A stretch of 64,000 nt of DNA, taken from NCBI RefSeq assembly GCF_030285665.1, contig NZ_CP127295.1:7626001-7690000 (forward strand), written 5' to 3'. Both the position numbers and the translations under genes were made by a program. Shown here one piece after another: positions 41,517-49,580 of the stretch (its first letter is position 1; each line of letters starts with the position of its first letter). The notes below the pieces were generated by a model. That model did no database searches. It had not been told where the DNA came from and saw only the letters and a program-made list of their open reading frames with translations. The DNA is from Amycolatopsis mongoliensis (lineage in GTDB: Bacteria; Actinomycetota; Actinomycetes; Mycobacteriales; Pseudonocardiaceae).

Positions 41517-42081
41517 GTCCCGGCCGGAGACCGCGGGCGGCGAGCGCCGAGAGGATCCTCGGCACCGCCGCCACGGTCTCCGGCCGGCCTTCGTGCATCA
41601 GCACGACCCCGCCCGGCTCCACGCGGTCCGCCGCGGCGACGATCTCGTCCGTGGCGGCACCCGCCCAGTCGCGGGTGTCGACGGTCCACAGGACCTCGGT
41701 CAGCCCGTGCCCGGCGGCGGTCGCCCGGACGGCGTCGTCCGTGTCGCCGTAGGGCGGCCGGAACAGCACGGGGCGAGCACCGGTCAGCGAAACCAGGAGG
41801 TCCTGCGTCCGCCGGACCTCCTGGTCGCGGTTCTCGGCGGACAGGCCGGTGAGGTGCGGGTGCGTCCACGTGTGGTTGCCGATCACGTGGCCGGCGGCCG
41901 CGATCGCCCGGACCAGCGCCGGGTGCTCGGCGGCGTGCTCGCCCCACAGGAAGAACGTCGCCCGCACCCCGTCGAGCGCCGCCAGCAGCGCCGGCGTGGT
42001 CGAAGGGTACGGGCCGTCGTCGAAGGTCAGCGCCACCGCGTCCACCCCGTCAAGGTCACCCGGGGACACCCCGCGAAGCAA
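41503..42081 (-). CDS. polysaccharide deacetylase (NodB/CE4-like)
   Basis: CE4 deacetylase of about 192 residues. Motif 1 ALTFDDGPYP gives the catalytic and metal Asp, motif 2 HVIGNHTWTHPHL the metal His pair, and FRPPYGD plus DTRDW and VVLMHEG the remaining motifs. It removes acetyl groups from sugar polymers and could act on acetylxylan or peptidoglycan. No signal peptide is seen with either start (TTG 42081 or GTG 42069), which is unusual for the family; the start is uncertain. It follows the desaturase gene by about 20 bases. Confidence 0.85.
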   Translation of the reverse strand: MLRGVSPGDLDGVDAVALTFDDGPYPSTTPALLAALDGVRATFFLWGEHAAEHPALVRAIAAAGHVIGNHTWTHPHLTGLSAENRDQEVRRTQDLLVSLTGARPVLFRPPYGDTDDAVRATAAGHGLTEVLWTVDTRDWAGAATDEIVAAADRVEPGGVVLMHEGRPETVAAVPRILSALAARGLRPGLTRG

Positions 42082-42101
42082 GGACTTTCGGCGGGCTTTC
42101 G

Positions 42102-43034
42102 TCAGCGGGCCAGGGCGGCCAGCCGCTTGGCGGTCGGCCACCGGACGTTCCACGCCCAGCCGAGCTTCTCGAACGCCCAGATCACCCGGGCGGAGATGTC
42201 GATCTGCCCGCGCTGCGCGCCGTGGCGGGCCGACGTCGGGTCCTCGTGGTGGGTGTTGTGCCAGGACTCGCCCATCGACAGGATCGCCAGCGGCCAGAAG
42301 TTCGCCGACCGGTCGCGGCTGGCGAACGGGCGCTCGCCGATCATGTGGCAGATCGAGTTCACCGACCACGTCACGTGGTGCTGGAACGAGATCCGCGCCA
42401 GGCCCGCCCAGAGGAACGCGGTGAGCGCGCCCCACCACGAGAGCGTGATCAGGCCGCCGAGCAGCGGCGGGAGCAGCAGGCTGACGACGACCCACAGCGG
42501 GAAGAGCCGGTCGACGACGCGCATGTCGCGGTCGGCCTCGAGGTCGGGGGCGAAGCGGTCGACGTTGGTCTTGTCGCGCCCGAAGAGCCAGCCCATGTGG
42601 GCGTGCCAGAAGCCGCGGGCCAGCGCCAGCGGGGACGTGCCGAACAGCCACGGGGAGTGCGGGTCGCCCTCGCGGTCGGAGAACGCGTGGTGGCGGCGGT
42701 GGTCGGCGACCCAGCCGATCACCGGGCCCTGCGCCGCGAGGCCGCCGGCGACGGCCAGCGCGATCCGCAGCGCCCGCTTCGCGCGGAACGCGCCGTGGGT
42801 GAAGTAGCGGTGGTAGCCGACGGTGATGCCGAGCGTCGACACGACGAAGAACGCGCCGCCGATCGTGAGGTCGAGCCAGCTGACGCCCCAGCCCCAGAAC
42901 ACCGGCACGGCCGCGGCGAGCGCGAGGAACGGGACCAGCAGGAACGTGCGGATGGTGATCAGCTCGGCCACGGACTGGCGGCCGGAGAGCACGGGTTTGG
43001 CGACGGGACGGGGAGCCTTCACGGAGGCTGTCAT
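42102..43034 (-). CDS. acyl-CoA/fatty acid delta-9-type desaturase
   Basis: Membrane di-iron desaturase of 310 residues with the three His boxes HRYFTH, HRRHH and HNTHH and four membrane segments. It puts a double bond into C16/C18 acyl chains using O2 and reductant. The product oleate/palmitoleate is the substrate of the methyltransferase at 43626, so the two may supply one branched-lipid pathway. Start ATG at 43034. The 240 bases upstream of it hold its promoter, not resolved. Confidence 0.92.
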   Translation of the reverse strand: MTASVKAPRPVAKPVLSGRQSVAELITIRTFLLVPFLALAAAVPVFWGWGVSWLDLTIGGAFFVVSTLGITVGYHRYFTHGAFRAKRALRIALAVAGGLAAQGPVIGWVADHRRHHAFSDREGDPHSPWLFGTSPLALARGFWHAHMGWLFGRDKTNVDRFAPDLEADRDMRVVDRLFPLWVVVSLLLPPLLGGLITLSWWGALTAFLWAGLARISFQHHVTWSVNSICHMIGERPFASRDRSANFWPLAILSMGESWHNTHHEDPTSARHGAQRGQIDISARVIWAFEKLGWAWNVRWPTAKRLAALAR

Positions 43035-43274
43035 GCACTACTCGTTTCGAAGTCATCGCGCGCGGAGCGGGGCTCACGCGCGGGGGCCGGGGAGCGGGTA
43101 CACCCGGCGGTCAGCGGTCTGCGGTGGCCCGGGCGTGTCGCCGCTCCTGCCGGCGATCGGCCCCGACGGCCACGAGCCGAGATCGAGACCGGCGGGACGC
43201 TGGCATCCGAGGGGCTCTCGACCCCCGCCACGTTACCGGACCGTTGTGAACCCGCGGTGTGGCCGCGAACGAGA

Positions 43275-43306
43275 AAGGCCCCCGCCCCGGTGGGGGCGAG
43301 GGCCTT
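43275..43306 (-). terminator. terminator after the cold-shock gene
   Basis: Hairpin with 14-base arms AAGGCCCCCGCCCC (43275-43288) and GGGGCGAGGGCCTT (43293-43306), one mismatch and a 4-base loop, 14 bases after the stop of the leftward cold-shock gene. Confidence 0.8.
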
Positions 43307-43320
43307 CGGTGCCTCGTGGC

Positions 43321-43524
43321 TCAGATGACGCTCACGCGCTGGGCCTGGGGGCCCTTCTGACCCTGGCCGATCTCGAACTCCACGCGCTGACCCTCGTCGA
43401 GCGACTTGAAGCCGCTGCCCTGGATCTCGGAGTAGTGGACGAACACGTCCGGACCCCCGCCGTCCTGCGCGATGAAGCCGAAGCCCTTTTCACCGTTGAA
43501 CCACTTGACACTGCCCTGAGCCAT
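43321..43524 (-). CDS. cold-shock protein (CspA family)
   Basis: Single cold-shock domain, 67 residues: [15 protein letters not shown] (RNP1) and DVFVHYSEI (RNP2). Binds single-stranded RNA/DNA as a chaperone. Start ATG 43524 (Met-Ala-Gln, the usual beginning); ATG 43530 two codons earlier is possible, with AGAGTAGG ahead. Long A/T-rich leader directly upstream, common for csp genes. Own terminator follows. Confidence 0.95.
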   Translation of the reverse strand: MAQGSVKWFNGEKGFGFIAQDGGGPDVFVHYSEIQGSGFKSLDEGQRVEFEIGQGQKGPQAQRVSVI

Positions 43525-43625
43525 ACCCATACCTACTCTTTTTTGGTGAGCCTGGGCGTCCCGTTCGGACGCCCGGTCTCGGGACCATCCTCGCATCACC
43601 GGTCCGGACTGGCCAGCCCCGGTGG

Positions 43626-44891
43626 TCAAACTCCCCAATCGGGGCGCAGCGGCATGCCCATCCCGCCCTCGCGGTCGGTCCGCACCCCGAGGATCTGGTG
43701 CAGTTCGATCTCCCGGCGCTCGAAGGCCAGCCGGCAGGCGGCCAGGTAGAGGGCCCACACCCGGCTGCGGCCGGTGCCCGCTTCGGCGACCGCCTCGTCC
43801 CAGTGCTCGTCGAGGTTCGCGCACCACCCGGCCAGCGTCAGCGCGTAGTGCTCGCGGAGGTTCTCCGAGTGCCGGACCTCCAGGCCGGCGTCGTGCATGG
43901 CCGTGACGAGCTCGCCGGGAGCCTCGAGCTCGCCGTCCGGGAAGACGTAGCGGTCGATGAACCCGCGCGAGCGGTGCGCGACGCTGGTGTCCGGGTTGGT
44001 GATGCAGTGGTTGAGCAGGCGCCCGTGCGGCTTGAGCTTGGCCGCGAGGAACCGGAAGTAGCCGGGCACGTTGCGGGCGCCGATGTGCTCGGTCAGGCCG
44101 ATCGACGAGATCGCGTCGAACCCGGTTTCGGTGACGTCCCGGTAGTCGAGGTGGCGGATCTCGGCGCGGTCGGCCAGGCCGAGGGAGACGATGTTCTTCT
44201 GCGCCCACTGGGCCTGCTCGCGCGAGAGCGTGACGCCGAGCGCCTCGACGCCGTAGTGGCGGACGGCGTGCGCCACCATCCCGCCCCAGCCGCAGCCGAC
44301 GTCGAGCAGCCGCATCCCGGGCTGGAGGCCGAGCTTGCGGCAGACCAGGTCGAACTTGTGCTCCTGCGCGTCCTCCAGCGAGGCGCCGGCCTCCGGGAAC
44401 ACCGCGCACGTGTAGGCCATCGACGGGCCGAGGACCAGCTCGTAGAACCGGTTGGACACGTCGTAGTGGCTGGCGATGGCCGCGCTGTCGCGGCTCTTCG
44501 AGTGCCGCAGCGCGGTCATCCCGCGCCGCAGCCGGCTCGGGTGCTCCTCGGCGGGCGGCTTGACGACGCGCAGGTGGCGGGCGCCGAGCTTGCGCAGCAG
44601 CCACAGCCGGTCGGCCGGGGTGAGCTGGTCGACCTGGGCCGCCAGCGCGTGCAGCGCGGTGTAGAGGTCGCCGGACACGTCGAGCGCGCCCGCGACGTAC
44701 GCGCGGGCGAGGCCGAGGTCGCCGGGGGAGGACATCAGGTAGTCCAGGGCCAGCGGTGAGCGCACCTGGATCGCGACCGGCGCGTCGGCCGGACCGCTGC
44801 TGCTGCCGTCGTAAGCGGTGATCGACACGGTCGCGCGGGGGCCGAGCAGGCGCTCGAAGACCTCGCCGACCGGGGTGCTTTCCTGGGTCAC
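43626..44891 (-). CDS. tmsB: cyclopropane-synthase-like fatty acid methyltransferase (TmsB/BfaB type)
   Basis: SAM-dependent methyltransferase of 421 residues of the cyclopropane fatty acid synthase family. The SAM motif is [11 protein letters not shown] near residue 200, preceded by [26 protein letters not shown] acyl-binding helices. Coupled (11-base gap) to an FAD-linked oxidoreductase, it matches the tmsAB/bfaAB pair that makes 10-methylstearic (tuberculostearic) acid: methylenation of oleoyl phospholipid by this enzyme, then reduction. Start GTG 44891 has AAGGA upstream. A plain cyclopropane synthase is the alternative. Confidence 0.75.
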   Translation of the reverse strand: MTQESTPVGEVFERLLGPRATVSITAYDGSSSGPADAPVAIQVRSPLALDYLMSSPGDLGLARAYVAGALDVSGDLYTALHALAAQVDQLTPADRLWLLRKLGARHLRVVKPPAEEHPSRLRRGMTALRHSKSRDSAAIASHYDVSNRFYELVLGPSMAYTCAVFPEAGASLEDAQEHKFDLVCRKLGLQPGMRLLDVGCGWGGMVAHAVRHYGVEALGVTLSREQAQWAQKNIVSLGLADRAEIRHLDYRDVTETGFDAISSIGLTEHIGARNVPGYFRFLAAKLKPHGRLLNHCITNPDTSVAHRSRGFIDRYVFPDGELEAPGELVTAMHDAGLEVRHSENLREHYALTLAGWCANLDEHWDEAVAEAGTGRSRVWALYLAACRLAFERREIELHQILGVRTDREGGMGMPLRPDWGV

Positions 44892-44902
44892 GTTCGTTCC
44901 TT

Positions 44903-46297
44903 TCACCGGCGGCGGACACATTTCTCGTAGAGGCCGAGCAGCCGCTCGTCCGGGTCGTAGGTCCGCTTGAGCTCACGGTAGGTTTCCCCGTTGTAAAGCC
45001 GCCAGAACTCGTCTTCGGCGTAGAAGCTGTCCGAATAGAGCGACTTGTGCCCGCCCAGCCGGGTGACCTCGGCTTCGATCATCCGGTTGTGCACGCCGTC
45101 GCGCTCACCGGGGTCCAGCGGCACGGCCGACCAGAACCCGAAGTTGACGTAGAGCGCGTCGGGGTCCAGCTCGTAGAGCGGCCAGCGCACGCCGCCGGGG
45201 CGCTGCCGGAGCGGGCAGACCCACACCGGGCTGATCGGGATCTCCCGCTCGAAGAACTCGAGGAACTCCGCGGCGCGCCCGACCGGCACCTCGATGTCCT
45301 GCACGATCGTCTCCTCCGGCGGCAGGCGACGGAGCTTGAGCAGCCGCTGGGCGATCTTGAACCGGCGGTCGAGCGCCACGGCCTTCCAGTAGACGGAGGA
45401 CCGCAGGAACCGGCGGCCGAGCAGCAGCCGCGGCAGCCGGTGCTGGACGCCGAACGCGCGCGAGCACCAGAACCAGTCGGTGTCCCAGCGCCAGAGGTAG
45501 TCGCGGACGGTGAGGTGGTCGGTCCGGCGGGTCCGGATCGAGCGGTAGTAGATGTCGAGCCAGGTGTAGTCGCTGGTCGCGGGCGCCGTGTCGGTGAACG
45601 AGGCCAGGGTGAGGTACAGCTCGTCCGGGCCGAACACCGTGCCGTCGACGAAGTCGTGCTCGCCGCTGTCGCAGGCTTCGGCGAGGGCGCGGAAGTAGCT
45701 GTCGCGGTCGTGATAGCGGACGTGCCGGAGCTCGACGAACGGCTTCACCGGCTCGAGGACGATCTTCAGGCGCAGCGCGTAGCCGAGGGTGCCGTAGGAG
45801 TTGGGGAAGCCGCGGAAGAGGGCGGCGTGCTCGTTGTCCGGGGTGGCGACGACGATCCGGCCGTCCCCGGTGAGGATCTCCAGCTCGAGCACGGACTCGT
45901 GCGGCATGCCGTTGCGGAAGGACGAGGACTCGATGCCGAGCCCGGTGACCGCGCCGCCGAGGGTGATGGTCTTGAGCTGCGGGACGACCAGGGGCATCAG
46001 GCCGTGCGGCAGCGTGGCGTCGACCAGCTGCTCGTAGGTGACCATCCCTTCGACGTCGGCGGTGCGGGTTTCGGGGTCGACGCGCAGTACGTGCGTGAAG
46101 CCGGAAACGTCCAGTCCGGGGTGTTTCGCGGCGGCCCGGGAGCGGAAGAGGTTGGACGTCCGCTTCGCCAGCCGGACGGTGGCTTCGCCGCTGATCGCGG
46201 TGAGCTGCCGGCGCAGGTCGTCGACGCGGGCTTCGTGCTCGGGGAACGCCGGGCCCGGACGGGCTTCGGGGACCCCGGCCTGATCGATGGTCACCAC
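44903..46297 (-). CDS. tmsA: FAD-linked oxidoreductase (TmsA/BfaA type)
   Basis: FAD_binding_4 (PCMH-type) oxidoreductase of 464 residues, related to DHCR24-like enzymes. FAD region: [37 protein letters not shown] and [14 protein letters not shown]. Expected to reduce the 10-methylene intermediate made by the next gene to the 10-methyl acyl chain. Start GTG 46297 or 46294 with AGGA ahead. Function follows from the gene pairing and family resemblance. Confidence 0.75.
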   Translation of the reverse strand: MVTIDQAGVPEARPGPAFPEHEARVDDLRRQLTAISGEATVRLAKRTSNLFRSRAAAKHPGLDVSGFTHVLRVDPETRTADVEGMVTYEQLVDATLPHGLMPLVVPQLKTITLGGAVTGLGIESSSFRNGMPHESVLELEILTGDGRIVVATPDNEHAALFRGFPNSYGTLGYALRLKIVLEPVKPFVELRHVRYHDRDSYFRALAEACDSGEHDFVDGTVFGPDELYLTLASFTDTAPATSDYTWLDIYYRSIRTRRTDHLTVRDYLWRWDTDWFWCSRAFGVQHRLPRLLLGRRFLRSSVYWKAVALDRRFKIAQRLLKLRRLPPEETIVQDIEVPVGRAAEFLEFFEREIPISPVWVCPLRQRPGGVRWPLYELDPDALYVNFGFWSAVPLDPGERDGVHNRMIEAEVTRLGGHKSLYSDSFYAEDEFWRLYNGETYRELKRTYDPDERLLGLYEKCVRRR

Positions 46298-46439
46298 CCG
46301 ATCCTGCCTCACGGCGAGCACGGGCGCACTGTGCTGCCGGGCCTGGACATCGGATCTTCGCGATTGATCACGGCGAAGGCGGGTATTCAGGTCGCGGACC
46401 GCGGGGATCCCGCGGCGACCTGGGGAAAGCGAGGCGGCG

Positions 46440-46853
46440 TTGAGCATTCTGATCGATTTCGGGCGCGACACGGAGTTCTCGTTCGAGCGGGGGCTGCGCG
46501 GGTACGTCGCCGCGGTGGCCCGCGCAGTGGGGGTCGGGCTGGAATCCTGCACGCTGGACGCGGGAACGCCCGCGGCCGCGTACATCGCGCTCGACTGGCG
46601 CTTGACGCGCTTCCCCGGCCACGACTTGGCGCTGGTCTGGGACGAGACCCACGGCTGGGCGGCGGCGATCGAGGACGCGGACGGAGCGACCGTCCTGACG
46701 TATCTCGGCGGCTCCGTGCTGCCCGAGCCGCGCGCGGTGGTCCGGTTCCTGGCGGCGGTCCGCGCGGGCGACCCGGACGCCGGAACACTCGCGGCGCCGG
46801 CGCTGCGAGAGCCCGGTGACCACGAGGAACTGCTGGCGACGCTCGTCCACTAG
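46440..46853 (+). CDS. DUF6292-like protein
   Basis: Small protein of 137 residues beginning with TTG (GAGG upstream). RGLRGYVAAVARAVGV and ALVWDETHGWAAAIE resemble the DUF6292 family frequent in Pseudonocardiales, function unknown. No signal peptide or membrane segment. It precedes the S9 peptidase gene by 22 bases. Confidence 0.7.
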   Translation: MSILIDFGRDTEFSFERGLRGYVAAVARAVGVGLESCTLDAGTPAAAYIALDWRLTRFPGHDLALVWDETHGWAAAIEDADGATVLTYLGGSVLPEPRAVVRFLAAVRAGDPDAGTLAAPALREPGDHEELLATLVH

Positions 46854-46875
46854 CTGCTTCGGGCAGACTGGCCCG

Positions 46876-48702
46876 ATGGACGTGGGGGAACTGACGGCGG
46901 AGGACGTGGTCGACCGGGTGGTGCCGCGCGACCCGCGGATCTCCCCGGACGGCCGATGGGTCGTGTACGTGACGGCGCCGGTGGGCCGAGCGGGGGAGTA
47001 CCCGGTCAGCGGTCTGTGGCTTGTTCCGGTGGACGGGAGCAGGCCCGCACGGGAACTGATCGGCGGTGCGGCCGAGAACCGGTCACCGCGCTGGGCCGCG
47101 GACTCCGGTTCCGTCTTCTTCCTTTCGGATCGCGACGAGCGCGGAACGGCGCAGCTGTACCGGATCAGGGTGGACGGCGGCGGCCTCGAGCGGCTGACGG
47201 AGTGGGTCGCGGGGGTCAGCGATCATGTGCCGCTGGCGGACTCGGTCGTGGTGATCGCCCCGGACGCGGCCGACCAGGCGAGCGACCCGCAGGTCCGGAC
47301 CGTCCTGCCGGATGCGGTACGCCGCTGGGACACCCGAGCGCGCCCCGACCGGCTCTGGCTGCTCGACCTCTCCACCGCCACCCTCCGGCCGCTCGGCGAC
47401 CTCGGCGACCGGCACGTCCGCGAAGTGGCCGCCCGCCCGGACGGGACAGCGCTCGCCGTCTTCACCTGGTCGTGCGCCGATCGCGAGCCCGGCGTCTTCG
47501 AACCCGGCCTCCACCTCGTCGACCCCGTCACCGGCGAGACCCACGACCTCGGCACCCCGGTCCTGGAAGCAGCCGACCCGGCCTGGTGGCACGACGGCAC
47601 CGACTGGCACCTCGCCTACCTCGGCCTGACCCCGCCCGGCCTGATCGGCGGCACCGCGATCTTCGACGGCGACGAGAACCTCACCGAAGGCCTCGAGATC
47701 TGCCCCACCGAACTCGTCCAGGTCGACGACGGCCCGCCCCTCGCGCTGTTCGCCGAAGGCCTGGACACGACCGTCCGCCGCCTCGACGCCACCTTCACCG
47801 AGATCGCCCGGGTCCGCGGCAGCTGCCTGACCGCGAGCCGCGACGGCGGGGTGATCGCCGTGGTCGCGAGCACCGGCACCGAACCCGACGAGATCCACGC
47901 CGGCCCGCCGCACGACCTCACCCGGCGCAGCAGGACCGTCCCGGACCGGACCTGGGGCACCCAGCACCGGCTGGACTACCGGACCCCGGACGGCCTGACC
48001 CTCGACGGGCTGCTGATCCTGCCGCCGGGAAAGACGAAGGCCGACGGCCCCTTCCCGCTGGTCACCCTGGTCCACGGCGGCCCCCACGACCGGTACGCCG
48101 ACCGCTTCCACCTCGGCTGGTACCCCTCGGGCCAATGGCTCGCCGCCGCCGGCTTCGCGGTCTTCCTCCCGAACGCCCGCGGCGGACTCGGCCACGGCCA
48201 CGCCTTCGCGGCGAGCGTCGCCGGGGACGTCGGCGGTGCGGAGTTCACCGACGTCCTCTCCGGCATCGACCTCCTCGTGGAAGACGGCGTCGCCGACGAC
48301 ACCCGGCTCGGCATCGGCGGCTGGAGCCACGGCGGGTTCTTCGCCGCCTGGGCCGTGACGCAGACCGACCGCTTCGCCGCGGCCGTCGTGGGCGCGGGGG
48401 TCATCGACTGGCCGCTGCTGGCCGCCACCGGCGAGCACAGCCGGTTCGAAGCAGCGCTCGGCGGTGCGGAAAACAGCCCCATCACCCACGCCGCGAAGAT
48501 CCGCACGCCGGTCCTGATCCTGCACGGCGAGGACGACACGAACGTCCCGCTCTCGCAAGCGGAACTCCTGCACCGCGCCCTCGGGGACAAACCCCACCAG
48601 TTCGTCGTCTACCCGCGCGAGGGCCACTCGATCCGCGAACGCGACCACCAGATCGACGTCCTGAACCGTTCCCGCGCCTGGTTCTCACACCTGCTCGCCT
48701 GA
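46876..48702 (+). CDS. S9 family (prolyl oligopeptidase-like) peptidase
   Basis: Cytosolic serine peptidase of 608 residues. The N-terminal ~390 residues are a TolB-like beta-propeller (ISPDGRWVVYVT, SPRWAADSGSVFFLSDRD), the C-terminal ~220 an alpha/beta-hydrolase with nucleophile GGWSHGG, acid in LHGEDDTNVP and His in YPREGHSIRE. Acts on short peptides or acyl-peptides. No clear ribosome site ahead of ATG 46876. Its last 18 bases overlap the convergent dioxygenase remnant. Confidence 0.92.
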   Translation: MDVGELTAEDVVDRVVPRDPRISPDGRWVVYVTAPVGRAGEYPVSGLWLVPVDGSRPARELIGGAAENRSPRWAADSGSVFFLSDRDERGTAQLYRIRVDGGGLERLTEWVAGVSDHVPLADSVVVIAPDAADQASDPQVRTVLPDAVRRWDTRARPDRLWLLDLSTATLRPLGDLGDRHVREVAARPDGTALAVFTWSCADREPGVFEPGLHLVDPVTGETHDLGTPVLEAADPAWWHDGTDWHLAYLGLTPPGLIGGTAIFDGDENLTEGLEICPTELVQVDDGPPLALFAEGLDTTVRRLDATFTEIARVRGSCLTASRDGGVIAVVASTGTEPDEIHAGPPHDLTRRSRTVPDRTWGTQHRLDYRTPDGLTLDGLLILPPGKTKADGPFPLVTLVHGGPHDRYADRFHLGWYPSGQWLAAAGFAVFLPNARGGLGHGHAFAASVAGDVGGAEFTDVLSGIDLLVEDGVADDTRLGIGGWSHGGFFAAWAVTQTDRFAAAVVGAGVIDWPLLAATGEHSRFEAALGGAENSPITHAAKIRTPVLILHGEDDTNVPLSQAELLHRALGDKPHQFVVYPREGHSIRERDHQIDVLNRSRAWFSHLLA

Positions 48703-49508
48703 TTTGAACTCCGCCTCCCCGCGGCTGAACGAGAACCCGTCCGCGCCGACGGTGACGTCGGCTTCGCGCGGCTCGGTCCGCTCGAGCACCGGCCGGACCT
48801 CGCCGTCGAGATCGAGCACCACCGACGGGTCGGTGTACCAGCTCGGCACCACCGGGTTGCCCCACCAGTCGCGGCGCTGGTCGTCGTGCACGTCCCAGGT
48901 GATCACCGGGTTGTCCGGGTCGCCGGTGTGGTAGTCATGCGTGTAGATCTCGATGCGGTGCCCGTCGGAATCCCGGACGTACAGGTGGAACGCGTTCGAC
49001 ACCCCGTGCCGGCCCGGCCCGCGCTCGATCGCGCCCGGCATCCGCAGCGCGCCGAGGTGGTCGCAGATGTGCAGGATCTGGTGCCGTTCGTGCGACGCGA
49101 ACGCGATGTGGTGCAGCCGCGGGCCGTCGCCGCCGGTCAGGGCGACGTCGTGCACCGTCGGCTTGCGGAACATCCACGCCGCGTACACCGTGCCCTCGTC
49201 GTCCTGGATGTCTTCGGAAACGCGGAAGCCCAAGCCCTCGTAGTACTTCCGGGCCGCAGGGACGTCCGGGGTGTCCAGGGTGAAGTGGTCCGGCCGCGAC
49301 GGGGCCCCGTCGCCGTGGAGGAACTCCTCGGGAACCCGAGCGGGTCGAGCACGCGCACCGCCTCGCCGATCCCGCGCGTCGCGCCCGCCGGACGGCGCGC
49401 GACGCGCACCCCGAGCGCGCGGTGGTACGCCTCGGCCAGGTCGAGGTCCGCGGCGCTCCGGACGCGGTTCGCCGCGAGTCGGTGCCGGCGCATCCCGCGC
49501 CCGAGCAC
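48685..49508 (-). pseudogene. extradiol (HpaD-like catechol 2,3-) dioxygenase remnant
   Basis: Vicinal-oxygen-chelate dioxygenase related to homoprotocatechuate 2,3-dioxygenase. The C-terminal VOC domain is intact (HFTLDTPDVPAARKYYEGLG, LHHIAFASHERHQIL with metal His, NAFHLYVRDSDGHRIEIYT with metal Glu). The N-terminal domain begins only midway (RSAADLDLAEAYHRALG) and then breaks: GEAVRVLDPLGFP ends in one frame and EEFLHGDGAPSRPD resumes in another at the three-G run 49330-49332, consistent with one lost base. About 75 N-terminal residues are missing because the gene abuts the regulator at 49581. Non-functional. Confidence 0.8.
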
Positions 49509-49553
49509 TCCGCCCGGCCCGGCTGCTGGCGCCCGTCCGCTCCGCCGTGTGAT

Positions 49554-49571
49554 CCTCCTCCCGGGAGGAGG
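49554..49571. promoter_or_regulatory. 18-bp perfect palindrome enclosing the ribosome site
   Basis: CCTCCTCCC/GGGAGGAGG. The right arm is the Shine-Dalgarno sequence of the regulator gene at 49581, so base pairing in the mRNA leader could hide it. Could also be a protein operator. Confidence 0.5.
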
Positions 49572-49580
49572 GGCTCACGC

